A DNA stretch of 64,000 nt from Streptoalloteichus hindustanus (GCF_900129375.1 NZ_FQVN01000002.1:682001-746000); one strand, 5' to 3'; shown: positions 7,949 to 17,535, numbered from the stretch's first letter. Program-made: numbers and translations. The notes: generated by a model from the sequence alone, not told the origin.

Positions 7949-9139
7949 ATGACGAACACCGAGATCCGGCCCTTCCGCATCGACATCGCCGAGTCCGACC
8001 TGACCGACCTGCGCGACCGGCTCGCGCGCACCCGCTGGCCGGACGAGCTGCCGGGCACGGGCTGGAGCTACGGCGTCCCGCTCGGCTACCTCAGGGGCCT
8101 GGCCGAGCACTGGCGCACCGAATACGACTGGCGCCGCCACGAGGCGAGCCTGAACGAGCACCCGCAGTTCACCACCGAGATCGACGGCCAGAACATCCAC
8201 TTCCTGCACGTCCGCTCGCCCGAGCCGGACGCCCTGCCGCTGCTGGTCACCCACGGCTGGCCCAGCTCGGTCGCCGAGTACCTCGACGTCATCGGCCCGC
8301 TGACCAACCCCCGCGCGCATGGCGGCGACCCCGCCGACGCGTTCCACCTGGTCATCCCCTCCCTGCCCGGCTACGGCCTGTCCGGGCCGACGCGGGAGCC
8401 GGGGTGGGGCAGCGCCCGGGTGGCCAGGGCGTGGCGGGAGCTGATGCGGCGGCTCGGCTACGAGCGGTACGGCACGCAGGGCGGCGACTGGGGCACCTGG
8501 ATCTCCCGGGAGGTCGGCCTGATCGCGCCCGAGCACGTCGTCGGCGTGCACACCAACGGCCTGATCACCTTCCCCTCCGGCGACCCCGAGGAGCTGGTCG
8601 ACCTCACCGAGGACGAGCAGGCGTGGATGCGCAGGGCCGAGCACTACATGGCGGAGCTGTACGGCTACAAGAAGATCCAGTCGACGCGCCCGCAGACGTT
8701 GTCCTACGGCCTGACCGACTCACCGGTCGGCCAGCTCGCCTGGATCGTCGGGGTGTTCAAGGAGTGGACCGACTGCGGCGAGACGCCCGAGGACGCCGTC
8801 GACCGCGACCGCATCCTCACCACCGCGATGCTCTACTGGCTCACGAACACGGCCAACTCCGTCGCCCGGTCCTTTGTGGAGACTCCGGACACCGGCGAGG
8901 AGGTGGACGTGCCCACCGAGATCCGTCCTTCCACGGTGCCGATGGGGGTCGCCGTGTTCCCCAGGGACATCAACTGGCCGATGCGCCGGTTCGCCGAGCG
9001 GGACAACAGGAACATCGTGCACTGGACGGAGTTCGACCGGGGCGGCACGTTCGCGGCGATGGAGGAGCCCGACCTCTACGTCGGCGACGTGCGGGAGTTC
9101 TTCCGCCGCGTCCGGGCCGAGGGGGCGACCGCGCGCTGA
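7949..9139 (+). CDS. Epoxide hydrolase-like alpha/beta hydrolase (EHN family)
   Basis: 396 aa with the N-terminal EHN domain (about residues 6-110) and an alpha/beta-hydrolase core, as in microsomal-type epoxide hydrolases. Visible landmarks are the oxyanion-hole THGWPSS near residue 107 and the nucleophile elbow QGGDWGTWI with Asp180. The C-terminal motif that in my recollection reads GGHFAAxEEP in this family is [10 protein letters not shown] here, so Thr367 stands where the catalytic His is expected. The enzyme may therefore be inactive, use another base, or do something else. ATG 7949 follows an AGAGG ribosome site. It is divergent from and probably controlled by the neighbouring TetR. 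Confidence 0.88.
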   Translation: MTNTEIRPFRIDIAESDLTDLRDRLARTRWPDELPGTGWSYGVPLGYLRGLAEHWRTEYDWRRHEASLNEHPQFTTEIDGQNIHFLHVRSPEPDALPLLVTHGWPSSVAEYLDVIGPLTNPRAHGGDPADAFHLVIPSLPGYGLSGPTREPGWGSARVARAWRELMRRLGYERYGTQGGDWGTWISREVGLIAPEHVVGVHTNGLITFPSGDPEELVDLTEDEQAWMRRAEHYMAELYGYKKIQSTRPQTLSYGLTDSPVGQLAWIVGVFKEWTDCGETPEDAVDRDRILTTAMLYWLTNTANSVARSFVETPDTGEEVDVPTEIRPSTVPMGVAVFPRDINWPMRRFAERDNRNIVHWTEFDRGGTFAAMEEPDLYVGDVREFFRRVRAEGATAR

Positions 9140-9410
9140 CCGCGCCCGCTCCGCGAACTGTCGGTGAATCGGCGGTGCACCGTCCGTGAACAGTCCACAG
9201 TGGACGGTTTATCGGTTCATGTGCGCGATCGCCGTGAACGGGGAATAGTGGGCGTCCCACGCCGGGTTGGACAGCGCGCTCCACGGGGCGCGCTGTCCCC
9301 CGCCCGGCGGCGGACGACGACCGTGGCACAGCTCTCAGAGGTGGGGAAAAGACCAGCCGGTGTTCACTGCGACCGGGCATCAGCAGGCAGCGAGAGCGGG
9401 AAAGGGCGGT
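9140..9410. other. Intergenic gap with terminator
   Basis: 271 bp between the epoxide hydrolase and the SNF2 gene. It holds one exact TCCACNGTGGA palindrome (9194-9204) and the hairpin described at 9269-9298. No gene is supported. Confidence 0.6.
9269..9298 (+). terminator. Hairpin terminator
   Basis: Perfect 11-bp stem GGACAGCGCGC with its complement, 8-nt loop. It lies downstream of the epoxide hydrolase and upstream of the SNF2 gene, and so probably insulates the two. Confidence 0.65.
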
Positions 9411-12326
9411 ATGACACGGGTTTCGGGTGACAGTGCGGCGAGACTCGCGCGGTGCGCGGTGGTGTTCGAGGAGGGGGACCCGCCCAGGACGGGGCGGATG
9501 GCCTTCTGGAGCCCGACGGGGGAGGGGCTGCCCGAGGCGGTCGGCGAACCCGGTGAGCTGACCGTCGTGGTGCCCGAACAGGGAGTGGTGGCCACCCGCG
9601 CCGTGCCCGCCGTGCGGGTGCCGGTCGCCGACGCCCTCGCCCTGTTGACCAGGGCACGGCGCGTCGCCGGAGCCCACCCGGCCGCGGCCTTCTGGGGCGC
9701 GGTGTCGGTCGAGGCGCTGCGGCTCGTCGCCGCGGGCCGACTGCTGCCCGGCGTCTCCACCGGCGACTTCGACGCCTGGCGCGTCGGGCCGCTCGCCCCG
9801 GAGGACGTCGCCCGCGTCCGCCAACTGGCCGCCGCCATGCCCGCCGTGGCCCGCGCGGTCCCGGTGACCGCGCCGGACGGCGCTGTGACGGACGGTACGG
9901 CGGCAGACGTCCTGCTGCCTGACGCCCAATTGTTGGTGCGGGGGTTCCTGGACGCGGTGGCGGACGGCATGACCCGGACGCCGGCCGCGGCCTACGCCGC
10001 CGGTGGCGCGGCGTTCGCGGCCCGCGCCCCGCACCGCGTTCCCCACCTGCGCGGGTGGGCCGAGGAGCTGTCCGCCGGGATCGACGCCGGGGTGCGGATC
10101 TCGTTGCGGGTGGAGATCCCGGGCGGCGTCGAGGCGTGGGAGGCCGACGGGGGGATCTCGTTCCGCGCCGTGGTCCAGGCCCACAGCCTGGCCGACCCCA
10201 CGCTGGTCGCCGACGCCGGCGAGCTGTGGGGCGAGGCCGAGCAGCGGTTCGGCCCCCGTGCGCGGGTTGACGCGGTGCTCGCCGTGCGCCGCGCCGCCCG
10301 GGTGTGGACCCCGCTGGAGCGGCTGCTGGAGCGGGCGGCCCCGGACGAGCTGCCGCTCGACGACGACGAGGTGCAGGACCTGCTCGCCGACGGCGCGGCG
10401 CGGCTGGCCGCCGCCGGGGTGGCCGTGCACTGGCCGAAGGAACTGGCCAGGGACCTGACCGCCAGGGCGGTCGTCGGCGGCTCGGACGTGGCGCCCACGG
10501 ACCTGCCGTCCTTCCTGGGCGGTGGGCAGCTGTTGAACTTCGACTGGCAGCTCGCGCTGGGCGGGCAGCCGTTGACCGCGGCCGAGATGGACCGCCTGGC
10601 CGAGGCGCACCGCCCGGTCGTGCGCCTGCGGGACCAGTGGTTGCTGGTCGACCCGGCCCTGGCGCGGAAGGCGCGGGACCGCGCGCTCAAGCCGTTGACC
10701 GCGATCGACGCCCTGGGGGTGGCGCTGACCGGCGCGACCGAGGTCGACGGGGAGCAGGTCGAGGTCGCGGCGAGCGGGTGGCTGGACGCGTTGCGGGAGC
10801 GGCTGGCCTCGCACCAGTCCTCGGGCGGGGCGGAGCCGGCGCCCCAGCCGGCCGCGCTGGCCGCCACCCTCCGCGACTACCAGCTCCGCGGTCTGCGCTG
10901 GCTGGCCAACATGACGTCGTTGGGCCTGGGCGGGTGCCTGGCCGACGACATGGGCCTGGGCAAGACGATCACCCTGATCGCGCTGCACCTGCACCGGCAG
11001 GAGATCGCGAAGAACACTGAGAACAACGCGGACACGGCCGGTCCCACGCTCGTGGTCTGCCCCGCCTCGCTGCTGGGCAACTGGGAGCGGGAGATCCAGC
11101 GCTTCGCGCCGGGCACGGCCGTGCGCCGCTTCCACGGCGCGGGGCGCTCGCTGGACGGGGTCGACGGCGGTTTCGTGCTGACGACCTACGGGACGATGCG
11201 GCTGGACGCCGACCAGCTCGCCACCGTCCACTGGGGACTGCTCGTCGCGGACGAGGCGCAGCACGTCAAGAACCCCCGGTCCGGCACGGCGAAGGCGCTG
11301 CGCCGGATTCCGGCCGCCGCCAGGGTCGCGCTCTCCGGCACGCCGGTGGAGAACAACCTCTCCGAGCTGTGGGCGATCCTCGACTGGACCACACCCGGTC
11401 TGCTCGGCTCGCTCACCGCCTTCCGGAACCGGTGGGCCAAGCCCATCGAGGGCGGGGACGAGGCCACGGCGAAGGCGACCGCCGACCGGCTGTCCCGGCT
11501 GGTGCGGCCGTTCCTGTTGCGCCGGCGCAAGTCCGACCCCGGCATCGCGCCGGAGCTGCCGCCCAAGACCGAGACCGACCGGCCGGTGGCGCTCACCCCG
11601 GAGCAGGCCGGGCTGTACGAGGCGGTCGTGCGCGAGATCATGGCCGAGATCCGGAGCAGCACCGGCATGGCCCGCCGCGGCCAGATCGTCCGGCTGCTGA
11701 CCGCGTTGAAGCAGATCTGCAACCACCCGGCGCAGTACCTGAAGGAGACGCGGCCGAAGCTGGCCGCGCGCTCCGGCAAGCTTGACCTGCTCGACGAGCT
11801 GGTGGACACGATCGTCGCCGAGGACGGCGCGGTGCTCGTCTTCACGCAGTACGTGAGCATGGCCCGGCTGCTGGAGCGCCACCTCCGCGACCGGGGCCTG
11901 CCGACCCAGTTGCTGCACGGCGGAACGCCGGTGGCGGCGCGCGAGGAGATGGTGCGGCGGTTCCAGGACAGCGCCGACGGGCAGGCCCCGATCTTCCTGC
12001 TGTCGTTGAAGGCCGCCGGCACCGGCCTCAACCTCACCCGGGCCGACCACGTCATCCACTACGACCGCTGGTGGAACCCGGCGGTGGAGGAGCAGGCGAC
12101 CGACCGCGCCTACCGGATCGGGCAGACCCGGCCGGTGCAGGTGCACAAGCTGATCGCCGAGGGCACCGTCGAGGACCGGATCGCGGCCATGCTGCGGTCC
12201 AAGCGCGAGCTGGCCGACGCGGTGCTCGGGCGGCCGGACGACGGCGACGAGGCGGTGTTGACCGAGCTGACCGAGCTGTCCGACGTCGAGCTGGCGACCC
12301 TGGTCGAGCTGAGGAGCGCGCGATGA
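9411..12326 (+). CDS. SNF2/RapA-type DEAD/DEAH ATPase (SWI2/SNF2 helicase-like)
   Basis: 971 aa. The N-terminal half (1-480) is a bacterial SNF2-associated region. The two RecA-like lobes follow: Walker A DDMGLGKT with Lys518, DEAQ at 614-617, SGTPVENN, and in lobe 2 VFTQYVSM, LLSLKAAGTGLNLTRADHVIHYDRWWNPAVEEQATDRAYRIGQ. Such proteins are double-stranded DNA translocases that remodel protein-DNA complexes. ATG 9411 follows AAAGGG. The stop overlaps the ATG of the SWIM gene (ATGA), so the two are translationally coupled. This pair is common in actinomycetes, but its physiological role is not established. Confidence 0.93.
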   Translation: MTRVSGDSAARLARCAVVFEEGDPPRTGRMAFWSPTGEGLPEAVGEPGELTVVVPEQGVVATRAVPAVRVPVADALALLTRARRVAGAHPAAAFWGAVSVEALRLVAAGRLLPGVSTGDFDAWRVGPLAPEDVARVRQLAAAMPAVARAVPVTAPDGAVTDGTAADVLLPDAQLLVRGFLDAVADGMTRTPAAAYAAGGAAFAARAPHRVPHLRGWAEELSAGIDAGVRISLRVEIPGGVEAWEADGGISFRAVVQAHSLADPTLVADAGELWGEAEQRFGPRARVDAVLAVRRAARVWTPLERLLERAAPDELPLDDDEVQDLLADGAARLAAAGVAVHWPKELARDLTARAVVGGSDVAPTDLPSFLGGGQLLNFDWQLALGGQPLTAAEMDRLAEAHRPVVRLRDQWLLVDPALARKARDRALKPLTAIDALGVALTGATEVDGEQVEVAASGWLDALRERLASHQSSGGAEPAPQPAALAATLRDYQLRGLRWLANMTSLGLGGCLADDMGLGKTITLIALHLHRQEIAKNTENNADTAGPTLVVCPASLLGNWEREIQRFAPGTAVRRFHGAGRSLDGVDGGFVLTTYGTMRLDADQLATVHWGLLVADEAQHVKNPRSGTAKALRRIPAAARVALSGTPVENNLSELWAILDWTTPGLLGSLTAFRNRWAKPIEGGDEATAKATADRLSRLVRPFLLRRRKSDPGIAPELPPKTETDRPVALTPEQAGLYEAVVREIMAEIRSSTGMARRGQIVRLLTALKQICNHPAQYLKETRPKLAARSGKLDLLDELVDTIVAEDGAVLVFTQYVSMARLLERHLRDRGLPTQLLHGGTPVAAREEMVRRFQDSADGQAPIFLLSLKAAGTGLNLTRADHVIHYDRWWNPAVEEQATDRAYRIGQTRPVQVHKLIAEGTVEDRIAAMLRSKRELADAVLGRPDDGDEAVLTELTELSDVELATLVELRSAR

Positions 12327-13732
12327 GACCTGACCGCACGAGCCGGGACGACGAGTGGGACGACCGCGACCGGGTGCGGGGGTTCGCCGCCTTCCCCGCC
12401 AGCCGACGCCGGCCGGGACGCTTCGCCAGGACGTGGTGGGGCAACGCCTGGATCACCGCCATGGAGGACACCGCGCTCGACCAGCGGCCGTTGAAGCAGG
12501 GGCGCAAGAACGCCCACAGCGGACAGGTCGGCCCGATCACGGTGAGCCCGGGTCGGATCGCGGCCACCGTGCACGACCACGAGGAGGACACGTCGTACCG
12601 CACGGCGGTCTTCCTGGACGAGCTCAGCGACGTGGAGTGGGAGCGGTTCCTGGACCGGGTCGCGGCCAGGGCCGGGCACCTCGCGGCGCTGCTGGACCGG
12701 GACATGCCGCACGACCTGGTGGCGGCGGCGGAGGACGCCGGCGTGCGGTTGCTGCCCGGCATCGCCGACCTCGAACCCGAGTGCGACTGCCCGGACTGGG
12801 AGCTCCCGTGCCGGCACGCGGCGGCGCTGTGCTACCAGGCGTCCTGGCTGCTGGACGCGGACCCGTTCGTGCTGCTGCTGATGCGCGGCCGGGGCGAGCG
12901 GGAGCTGCTGGACGAGTTGCAGCACCGCAACGCGGCACGGGGCGAGGCCCAGCTCGTGCCCGCGCCGGTCGACCTGGCGACGGCGGAAACCGCTGTGCCA
13001 CAAGGGACTCCCGCCGGCGAGGCGTACGCGCGCCCCGTGCCGCCGCTGCCCGAGCCCCTGACCACGCCGCTCACGCCGGCAACGCCGTTGGCGGTGCCGT
13101 CGGCACAGGGCGTCGACCCCGCCGGGTTGGCCGTGCTGGTCGTGGACGCGGCACTCCGGGCCAGGGAGATTCTGTCCACTGTGGAGAGTGGCGACGCGGG
13201 TCCTCCTGAGCTCGTCGATCTCCCGGAGCCGTTGGACCTGTGGCAGGACACCGTGCGGTGGGCCGCGACGCACCGCGATCCGCACGTCCTCGCCCGCCTG
13301 CGCGAGGCGAGCGAGCGGGGAGCGGAGCTGCCCCGGGCCGCCAGGGCGTGGGAGTACGGCGGTCGGGCGGGGCTCGACACCCTCGAAGTGGTGTGGTCGC
13401 CGCCGAAGGAGGCCGTGGCCCGGGTCCGCGCCGCCGTCGGCCGGCTCGCCGAGGACCCCGAAGACAGCACAGACAGCCCAGACAGCACAGACAGTGCGGA
13501 CGGCGCGGACCCCGCGAGCAGTGCGGGCAAAGCGGGCGTGGCGGGCACGGAGGCCGGAGCCGGCGTCCGGGCCTGGCGCAACCGGTGGACGCTGACGGGA
13601 CGCGGTCTCCAACTCCGCTACGGCAGGGACGGGCGGTGGTACCCCTACCGCGAGGAGTCCGGCGACTGGTGGCCCGCCGGCCCGCCCAAGCGCGACCCGG
13701 CCACCGCCCTCGCCGACCTCGACGCCGAGTGA
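12323..13732 (+). CDS. SWIM zinc-finger protein, partner of the SNF2 ATPase
   Basis: 469 aa. The N-terminus has the typical FARTWWGNAWITAMEDTALD block. The SWIM zinc finger CxCx6CxH is complete at Cys154, Cys156, Cys163 and His165 and is thought to bind DNA or protein. Residues about 225-350 are an Ala/Pro-rich linker region. Around 383-405 there is a low-complexity Ser-Thr-Asp-Pro stretch (STDSPDSTDSADGAD) encoded by short direct DNA repeats. The gene begins inside the SNF2 stop codon, so the two proteins are expected to act together. An exact TCCACTGTGGA lies at 13175. Confidence 0.88.
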   Translation: MRPDRTSRDDEWDDRDRVRGFAAFPASRRRPGRFARTWWGNAWITAMEDTALDQRPLKQGRKNAHSGQVGPITVSPGRIAATVHDHEEDTSYRTAVFLDELSDVEWERFLDRVAARAGHLAALLDRDMPHDLVAAAEDAGVRLLPGIADLEPECDCPDWELPCRHAAALCYQASWLLDADPFVLLLMRGRGERELLDELQHRNAARGEAQLVPAPVDLATAETAVPQGTPAGEAYARPVPPLPEPLTTPLTPATPLAVPSAQGVDPAGLAVLVVDAALRAREILSTVESGDAGPPELVDLPEPLDLWQDTVRWAATHRDPHVLARLREASERGAELPRAARAWEYGGRAGLDTLEVVWSPPKEAVARVRAAVGRLAEDPEDSTDSPDSTDSADGADPASSAGKAGVAGTEAGAGVRAWRNRWTLTGRGLQLRYGRDGRWYPYREESGDWWPAGPPKRDPATALADLDAE

Positions 13733-13801
13733 CAGCCCTGTCTCACTGTCCTCAGTAGACAGTCGGTACTTGTCCTCAGTGGACGGGCGTTCCAGAGATC
13801 G

Positions 13802-13843
13802 CGGAGCGCGGTGGCGGGTGTGCGTCCCCGTCACCGCGCTCCG
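13802..13843. terminator. Bidirectional hairpin between convergent genes
   Basis: A 12-bp perfect outer stem (13802-13813 with 13832-13843) and further pairing in the 18-nt interior. It is centred between the SWIM gene and the convergent DUF6204-like gene. Two copies of the motif TGTCCTCAGTRGAC precede it at about 13747-13782. Confidence 0.7.
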
Positions 13844-13892
13844 ATGACTTCTGCTTGCCATGGAAGGCAAACACCAGCGTGGTCCCAGGAAC

Positions 13893-14225
13893 TCAGCGAC
13901 CCCGGCGGCGAATGCGCACGTCGGTCATGTCGGTGCCCGTCACGCGCAGGTCCCGGAACCCGTAGCCGCCCTCGCTGAGCGCGGCGACAGCCTTCTCCTT
14001 GGCCAGCTCGTGCGCCTTCCGGTCGGTGTCCTCGCCCGAGACGGACACCAGGTAGCGGAAGGTGAAGCTGAGCAGCTCCCGGGAGTAGGTGAAGGTGCCC
14101 TCCTCGGTGAAGGCGGCCTGGAGCGAGTCGTGGTCGTCGGCGACGGCGAGCAGCCGAGCCCGCGCGTCCTCGTCGAGCTGGTCGAACCGCCCGCGGACGA
14201 GGAGGCGGTAGGTGCGTGTCGTCAT
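13893..14225 (-). CDS. DUF6204-like small protein
   Basis: 110 aa, no signal or membrane segment. TRTYRLLVRGRFDQL, HDSLQAAFTEEGTFTYSREL and FTFRYLVSV match the actinobacterial family I know as DUF6204, whose function is unknown. The ATG at 14225 overlaps the stop of the upstream TetR gene by 4 nt (ATGA), so it is co-translated with that regulator and probably belongs to its autoregulated operon. Confidence 0.8.
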   Translation of the reverse strand: MTTRTYRLLVRGRFDQLDEDARARLLAVADDHDSLQAAFTEEGTFTYSRELLSFTFRYLVSVSGEDTDRKAHELAKEKAVAALSEGGYGFRDLRVTGTDMTDVRIRRRGR

Positions 14226-14875
14226 GTCGGGGAACCTTCCTGGTGGTCGTCCCGCTGTCGTTCGCCGAGCGCGGTCCAGGACCGGACGAGGAGTTCGTAG
14301 GCGTCGACGACCACCTCGTCCGAGACGTCGTCGGGGGACAGCATCCGCTGGATGAGCAGGCCGTCCTCCAACGCGTGCACGACCAGCGCGAGGAACGCCG
14401 GGTCGGCGGGGGGCGTGTGGCCGCGGGCCGAGAAATGCTGCCGGAGGCCGTCGGCGAGCGCGTTCCTGGCGAGATGTTCCCGCTCCGCCAACAGCGGGCG
14501 GGCCTCGCTGTTGCGCAGCGCGTAGAGCAGCAGCTCCATCCGCAGCGCCAGCCAGCCGGTCAGGTGGTTGGCGCGCTCCCGGTGCCACGCCCGCAGCGAT
14601 GTCAGCGCCTCCTGCGGGGAGGACGCGCTCTCGGTGAGCGCGCGCACCTCCTCGTGCTCGCCGCGGGTGCGGCGGTGGAGGAGTTCCCGCACCAGGTGGT
14701 GTTTGTCCTCGAAGTTGCCGTAGAACGCGCCCCGCGTGTACCCGGCGCGTTCGGCGATCTGCTCCACCGAGGCGCCGTTGACCCCGCGTTCGGCGAACAG
14801 CTCGGCCGCCGCCGTCAGGAGGCGTTCCCGGGTCTGTTCCCGGCTCTCCTCGCGTGACAGGCGTTTGCGCGTCAC
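14222..14875 (-). CDS. TetR-family regulator
   Basis: 217 aa. The HTH at about residues 14-60 reads RERLLTAAAELFAERGVNGASVEQIAERAGYTRGAFYGNF, the canonical TetR pattern. The C-terminal half is helical and probably binds an effector. Downstream it is coupled to the DUF6204-like gene. Two tandem palindromes about 40-75 bp before its start are its likely operator. The ligand cannot be told. Confidence 0.85.
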   Translation of the reverse strand: MTRKRLSREESREQTRERLLTAAAELFAERGVNGASVEQIAERAGYTRGAFYGNFEDKHHLVRELLHRRTRGEHEEVRALTESASSPQEALTSLRAWHRERANHLTGWLALRMELLLYALRNSEARPLLAEREHLARNALADGLRQHFSARGHTPPADPAFLALVVHALEDGLLIQRMLSPDDVSDEVVVDAYELLVRSWTALGERQRDDHQEGSPT

Positions 14876-14915
14876 GGCGCCTCCCTCGGCTCGGCGAACG
14901 GCTACAGCACAGTCG

Positions 14916-14949
14916 GATACAGCATTGTATTCAGATACAACACTGTATC
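14916..14949. promoter_or_regulatory. Tandem TetR operators
   Basis: Two adjacent copies of GATACARCAYTGTATY (14916-14931 and 14934-14949), each an inverted repeat of GATACA/TGTATC, spaced 18 bp. A weaker third copy starts near 14901. They lie between the start of the 14222-14875 TetR gene and the end of the next TetR gene; the former is the natural target. Confidence 0.75.
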
Positions 14950-14958
14950 AAAGCGTGC

Positions 14959-15567
14959 TCACCCGGCCGGGCGCGGGCGCAGGCCGTTGAGCGCCCAGTC
15001 GACGACCCGGTCGGCGTACTCGGCCGTGAGCGGACCCGTGCCCAGCAGCCACCGGTAGTAGACGGAGCCGTAGATCAGTTCCACAGCCACGTCGAGGTCG
15101 GCGTTCTCGGCGATCTGGCCCGCCCGCTGGGCCGCGCGCAGCCGGTCCTTGCTCAGCTCCAACATGGGGCCCAGCAACCGCCGGCCCATCTCCTCGGTGA
15201 GCGCGGGGTCGTACTGGATCTCGGTGATGACCGCCCGGTAGAGCACGTCGAACCGGCGGTCGCCCATCTCCTCCAGGCTGGCCCTGAGCACGAGCTTGAG
15301 GTCGGCCTCGACGTCGCCGGTGTCCGGCAGCGTGCTGTCGCCCGTGTCGCCCTGGCTCAGCGCGAGGATCGCGTCGAGCACCACCGCGCCCTTGGACGGC
15401 CACCAGCGGTAGATCGTCTGCTTGCCGACGCCGGCCTTGCCGGCGATCGCCTCCATCGTCAGCTTCCGGTACCCGACCTCGATCACCAGGTCGAGCGCCG
15501 CCGTGAGGATCGCCTGCCGGGAGCGCTCGCTCCGCCGGGCGGGGTTCGGTGCCTTCTCCGTGCGCAT
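14959..15567 (-). CDS. TetR-family regulator
   Basis: 202 aa. The HTH at about 15-62 reads RQAILTAALDLVIEVGYRKLTMEAIAGKAGVGKQTIYRWWPSKGAVVLDA. The C-terminus ends in YYRWLLGTGPLTAEYADRVVDWALNGLRP, typical of the TetR_C_11-like group. It diverges from a decayed SDR gene. Two CGAGACGTCTCG palindromes in the gap are probable operators. Its original target may be the SDR gene that has since decayed. Confidence 0.87.
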   Translation of the reverse strand: MRTEKAPNPARRSERSRQAILTAALDLVIEVGYRKLTMEAIAGKAGVGKQTIYRWWPSKGAVVLDAILALSQGDTGDSTLPDTGDVEADLKLVLRASLEEMGDRRFDVLYRAVITEIQYDPALTEEMGRRLLGPMLELSKDRLRAAQRAGQIAENADLDVAVELIYGSVYYRWLLGTGPLTAEYADRVVDWALNGLRPRPAG

Positions 15568-15593
15568 GGGCCGACGGTAGCACTCACACGAGG

Positions 15594-15661
15594 CGAGACG
15601 TCTCGTCTTGACAAGTCGTCCACCGATGGATCAAGCTATGCCCCGTGAACGAGACGTCTCG
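15594..15661. promoter_or_regulatory. Pair of TetR operators CGAGACGTCTCG flanking a -35 box
   Basis: Perfect 12-bp palindromes at 15594-15605 and 15650-15661, 56 bp apart; the second extends to 14 bp (ACG...CGT). A consensus TTGACA -35 lies at 15608-15613, just right of the first. The arrangement suits repression of both divergent promoters. Confidence 0.75.
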
Positions 15662-15688
15662 TCTCGCCTAGTGCCAAGGGAGCAACAC

Positions 15689-16135
15689 GTGATCCAGAAC
15701 AACCGCCCAGCCCACACCCGCGCCTGGTCCGCCGCCGGGGCGGGGCGCGAGTTCAGCCAGATCGTCCCGCCGGTCGTCGCCCCGCGCCGACCCCGCGCCC
15801 TGGACGACCTGGTCGCGCTCCCGCTTGACGCGGCCGGCGACAACGCGGTCCGGCCGACCGTCGACCGAGGCGTCGAGGCGTTCGGCCAGCTCGACATCGT
15901 CACGAACAACGCGGGCCACGGCCTGCTCGGCACGGAGGAGGCGACCGTGGACAAGGTCAGGAAGATCGAGATCGAGGCCGAGGTCCAGGCCCCGGGCGGA
16001 CACCCGGTTCCCGGCGGTCGCACGGGGCGCCCGGGCCGTGCCGCGACGCCGTCGTTCGGCGGGGACCGCGTCCGCCAACCCGCTCTCCGGCACCGCCCGG
16101 TCCCGCCCCGCAACCACCGCTCCGGCCGGCGCTAG
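15689..16135 (+). pseudogene. Decayed short-chain dehydrogenase/reductase gene
   Basis: The frame from GTG 15689 keeps recognisable SDR pieces: a degenerate N-terminus (RAWSAAGAGREFSQIV, where a TGxxxGxG cofactor loop is expected), then [57 protein letters not shown]. The NAG motif is intact, but the segment between the cofactor loop and the acidic residue is shortened. After about residue 100 the protein changes to Arg/Pro-rich sequence, as after a frameshift, and the catalytic YxxxK region is absent. I read this as a pseudogene, formerly the target of the divergent TetR. Confidence 0.7.
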
Positions 16136-16224
16136 CGGAGACCGACGTCGCGAAGCGGCGGCGCCGCGCGGCCGGCCGGGGAACCCTGCCGATCGTTTCC
16201 CGTGTCACATCAGGAAAAGTGCCG

Positions 16225-17469
16225 GTGAGCACACACATTTCCCACTGCTCCAACTGGAGCAGCGAGCACTTCGAGTTGGAGGACGCCTTGCGCAAAGCCC
16301 ACATCGCCATGGTCAGCATTCCCGCCCCCGGGCACGTCCACCCGAACCTGGAGATCATGCGGGAGCTGGTGGCGCGCGGCCACCGCGTCACCTACGCGAA
16401 CACCGAGGCCTACGCCGAGGCGATCGCCGCGACCGGCGCGGAGCTCGTGCCCTACACCTCCACGCTCCCCACGGAGGACCCGGGCACCTCGTTCGACGAC
16501 CAGATCGGGTTCTACGAGATCTTCCTCAACGACGCGATCGCCATGCTGCCGCAGCTGCGCGCCGCGTACGAGAACGACCGGCCGGACCTGTTCCTCTACG
16601 ACATCGCCGGCGCCCCGGCCCGGGTGCTCGCCAACGAGTGGGACGTGCCCGAGATGCAGCTCTCGCCGACGCTGGTCGCGTGGGAGGGCTACCGGGAGGA
16701 CATGGCGGCGATGACGGAGGCGATGCTCCAGGACCCCCGGGGCGCGGCGCTCTTCCGGCGGTGCGACGAGTGGTTGACCGAGAACGGCCTCGGCCACCTG
16801 GACTGGGCCTCCTTCATGAGCCGGCCGCCCAGGGGTCTGGTGCTGATTCCCCGTGCCCTGCAACCGAACGCGGACCGGGTGGACCTCGACCGGTACACCT
16901 TCGTCGGGCCGTGCTTCGGGGACCGGTCGCACCAGGGGACGTGGACCCGCCCGGCCGACGCGGAGAAGGTCGTGCTGGTCTCGCTCGGGTCGGCGTTCAC
17001 CCAGCAGCCCGCCTTCTACCGGGAGTGCCTGCGCGCCTTCGGGAACCTGCCCGGGTGGCACGTCGTGCTCCAGATCGGCAAGCACGTCGACGTGGCCGAG
17101 CTCGGCGAGGTGCCGGGCAACGTCGAGGTGCACCGCTGGGTGCCGCAGCTCGCGATCCTCGAACAGGCCGACCTGTTCGTGACGCACGCGGGCATGGGCG
17201 GCTCGACCGAGGGCCTGTACTGCGGCGTGCCGATGATCGCGGTGCCGCAGGCGGTCGACCAGTTCAGCAACGCTGACCTGCTCGTCCAGCTCGGGGTGGC
17301 CCGCCGGTTGGACACCGAGGAGGCCACCGCGGACCGCCTGCGGGCCGCGCTGGAGGGGCTCACCGGTGACCCGCAGGTGGCGGCCACGCTGGCCACGATC
17401 CGCAAGGAGCTGCGGGAGGAGGGCGGCACCGCGCGGGCCGTCGACCTGATCGAGGCGCGGCTCCGCTGA
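16225..17469 (+). CDS. Macrolide-type glycosyltransferase (OleD/Mgt-like, GT1)
   Basis: 414 aa. The sequence is strikingly like the oleandomycin/macrolide glycosyltransferases: [33 protein letters not shown] with the catalytic-His region, [65 protein letters not shown], and the donor site [26 protein letters not shown] followed by PQAVDQF. These enzymes transfer glucose from UDP-glucose to macrolides and other phenolics and inactivate them. The usual homologues start near the HIAMVSI block, so the first 25-30 residues here are an extension; GTG 16225 is chosen over 16219 because AGGAAAAG is better spaced. Tandem terminators follow. Likely intracellular resistance or detoxification. Confidence 0.88.
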   Translation: MSTHISHCSNWSSEHFELEDALRKAHIAMVSIPAPGHVHPNLEIMRELVARGHRVTYANTEAYAEAIAATGAELVPYTSTLPTEDPGTSFDDQIGFYEIFLNDAIAMLPQLRAAYENDRPDLFLYDIAGAPARVLANEWDVPEMQLSPTLVAWEGYREDMAAMTEAMLQDPRGAALFRRCDEWLTENGLGHLDWASFMSRPPRGLVLIPRALQPNADRVDLDRYTFVGPCFGDRSHQGTWTRPADAEKVVLVSLGSAFTQQPAFYRECLRAFGNLPGWHVVLQIGKHVDVAELGEVPGNVEVHRWVPQLAILEQADLFVTHAGMGGSTEGLYCGVPMIAVPQAVDQFSNADLLVQLGVARRLDTEEATADRLRAALEGLTGDPQVAATLATIRKELREEGGTARAVDLIEARLR

Positions 17470-17475
17470 CCGGAG

Positions 17476-17535
17476 GTGGCCGCCGGTCGGTGTGCCGGCG
17501 GCCACCCCCGGCCCGGCCGGCCTCCGGCCGGGCCG
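17476..17535 (+). terminator. Two tandem hairpin terminators
   Basis: The first is an 11-bp perfect stem GTGGCCGCCGG (17476-17486 with 17495-17505). The second is a 12-bp perfect stem (17509-17520 with 17524-17535). Both directly follow the glycosyltransferase. Confidence 0.8.

Noticed and set aside
8970-12146. Very long minus-strand frame over the SNF2 gene
   Set aside because: Antisense shadow of a gene with complete helicase motifs; composition is typical of non-coding frames.
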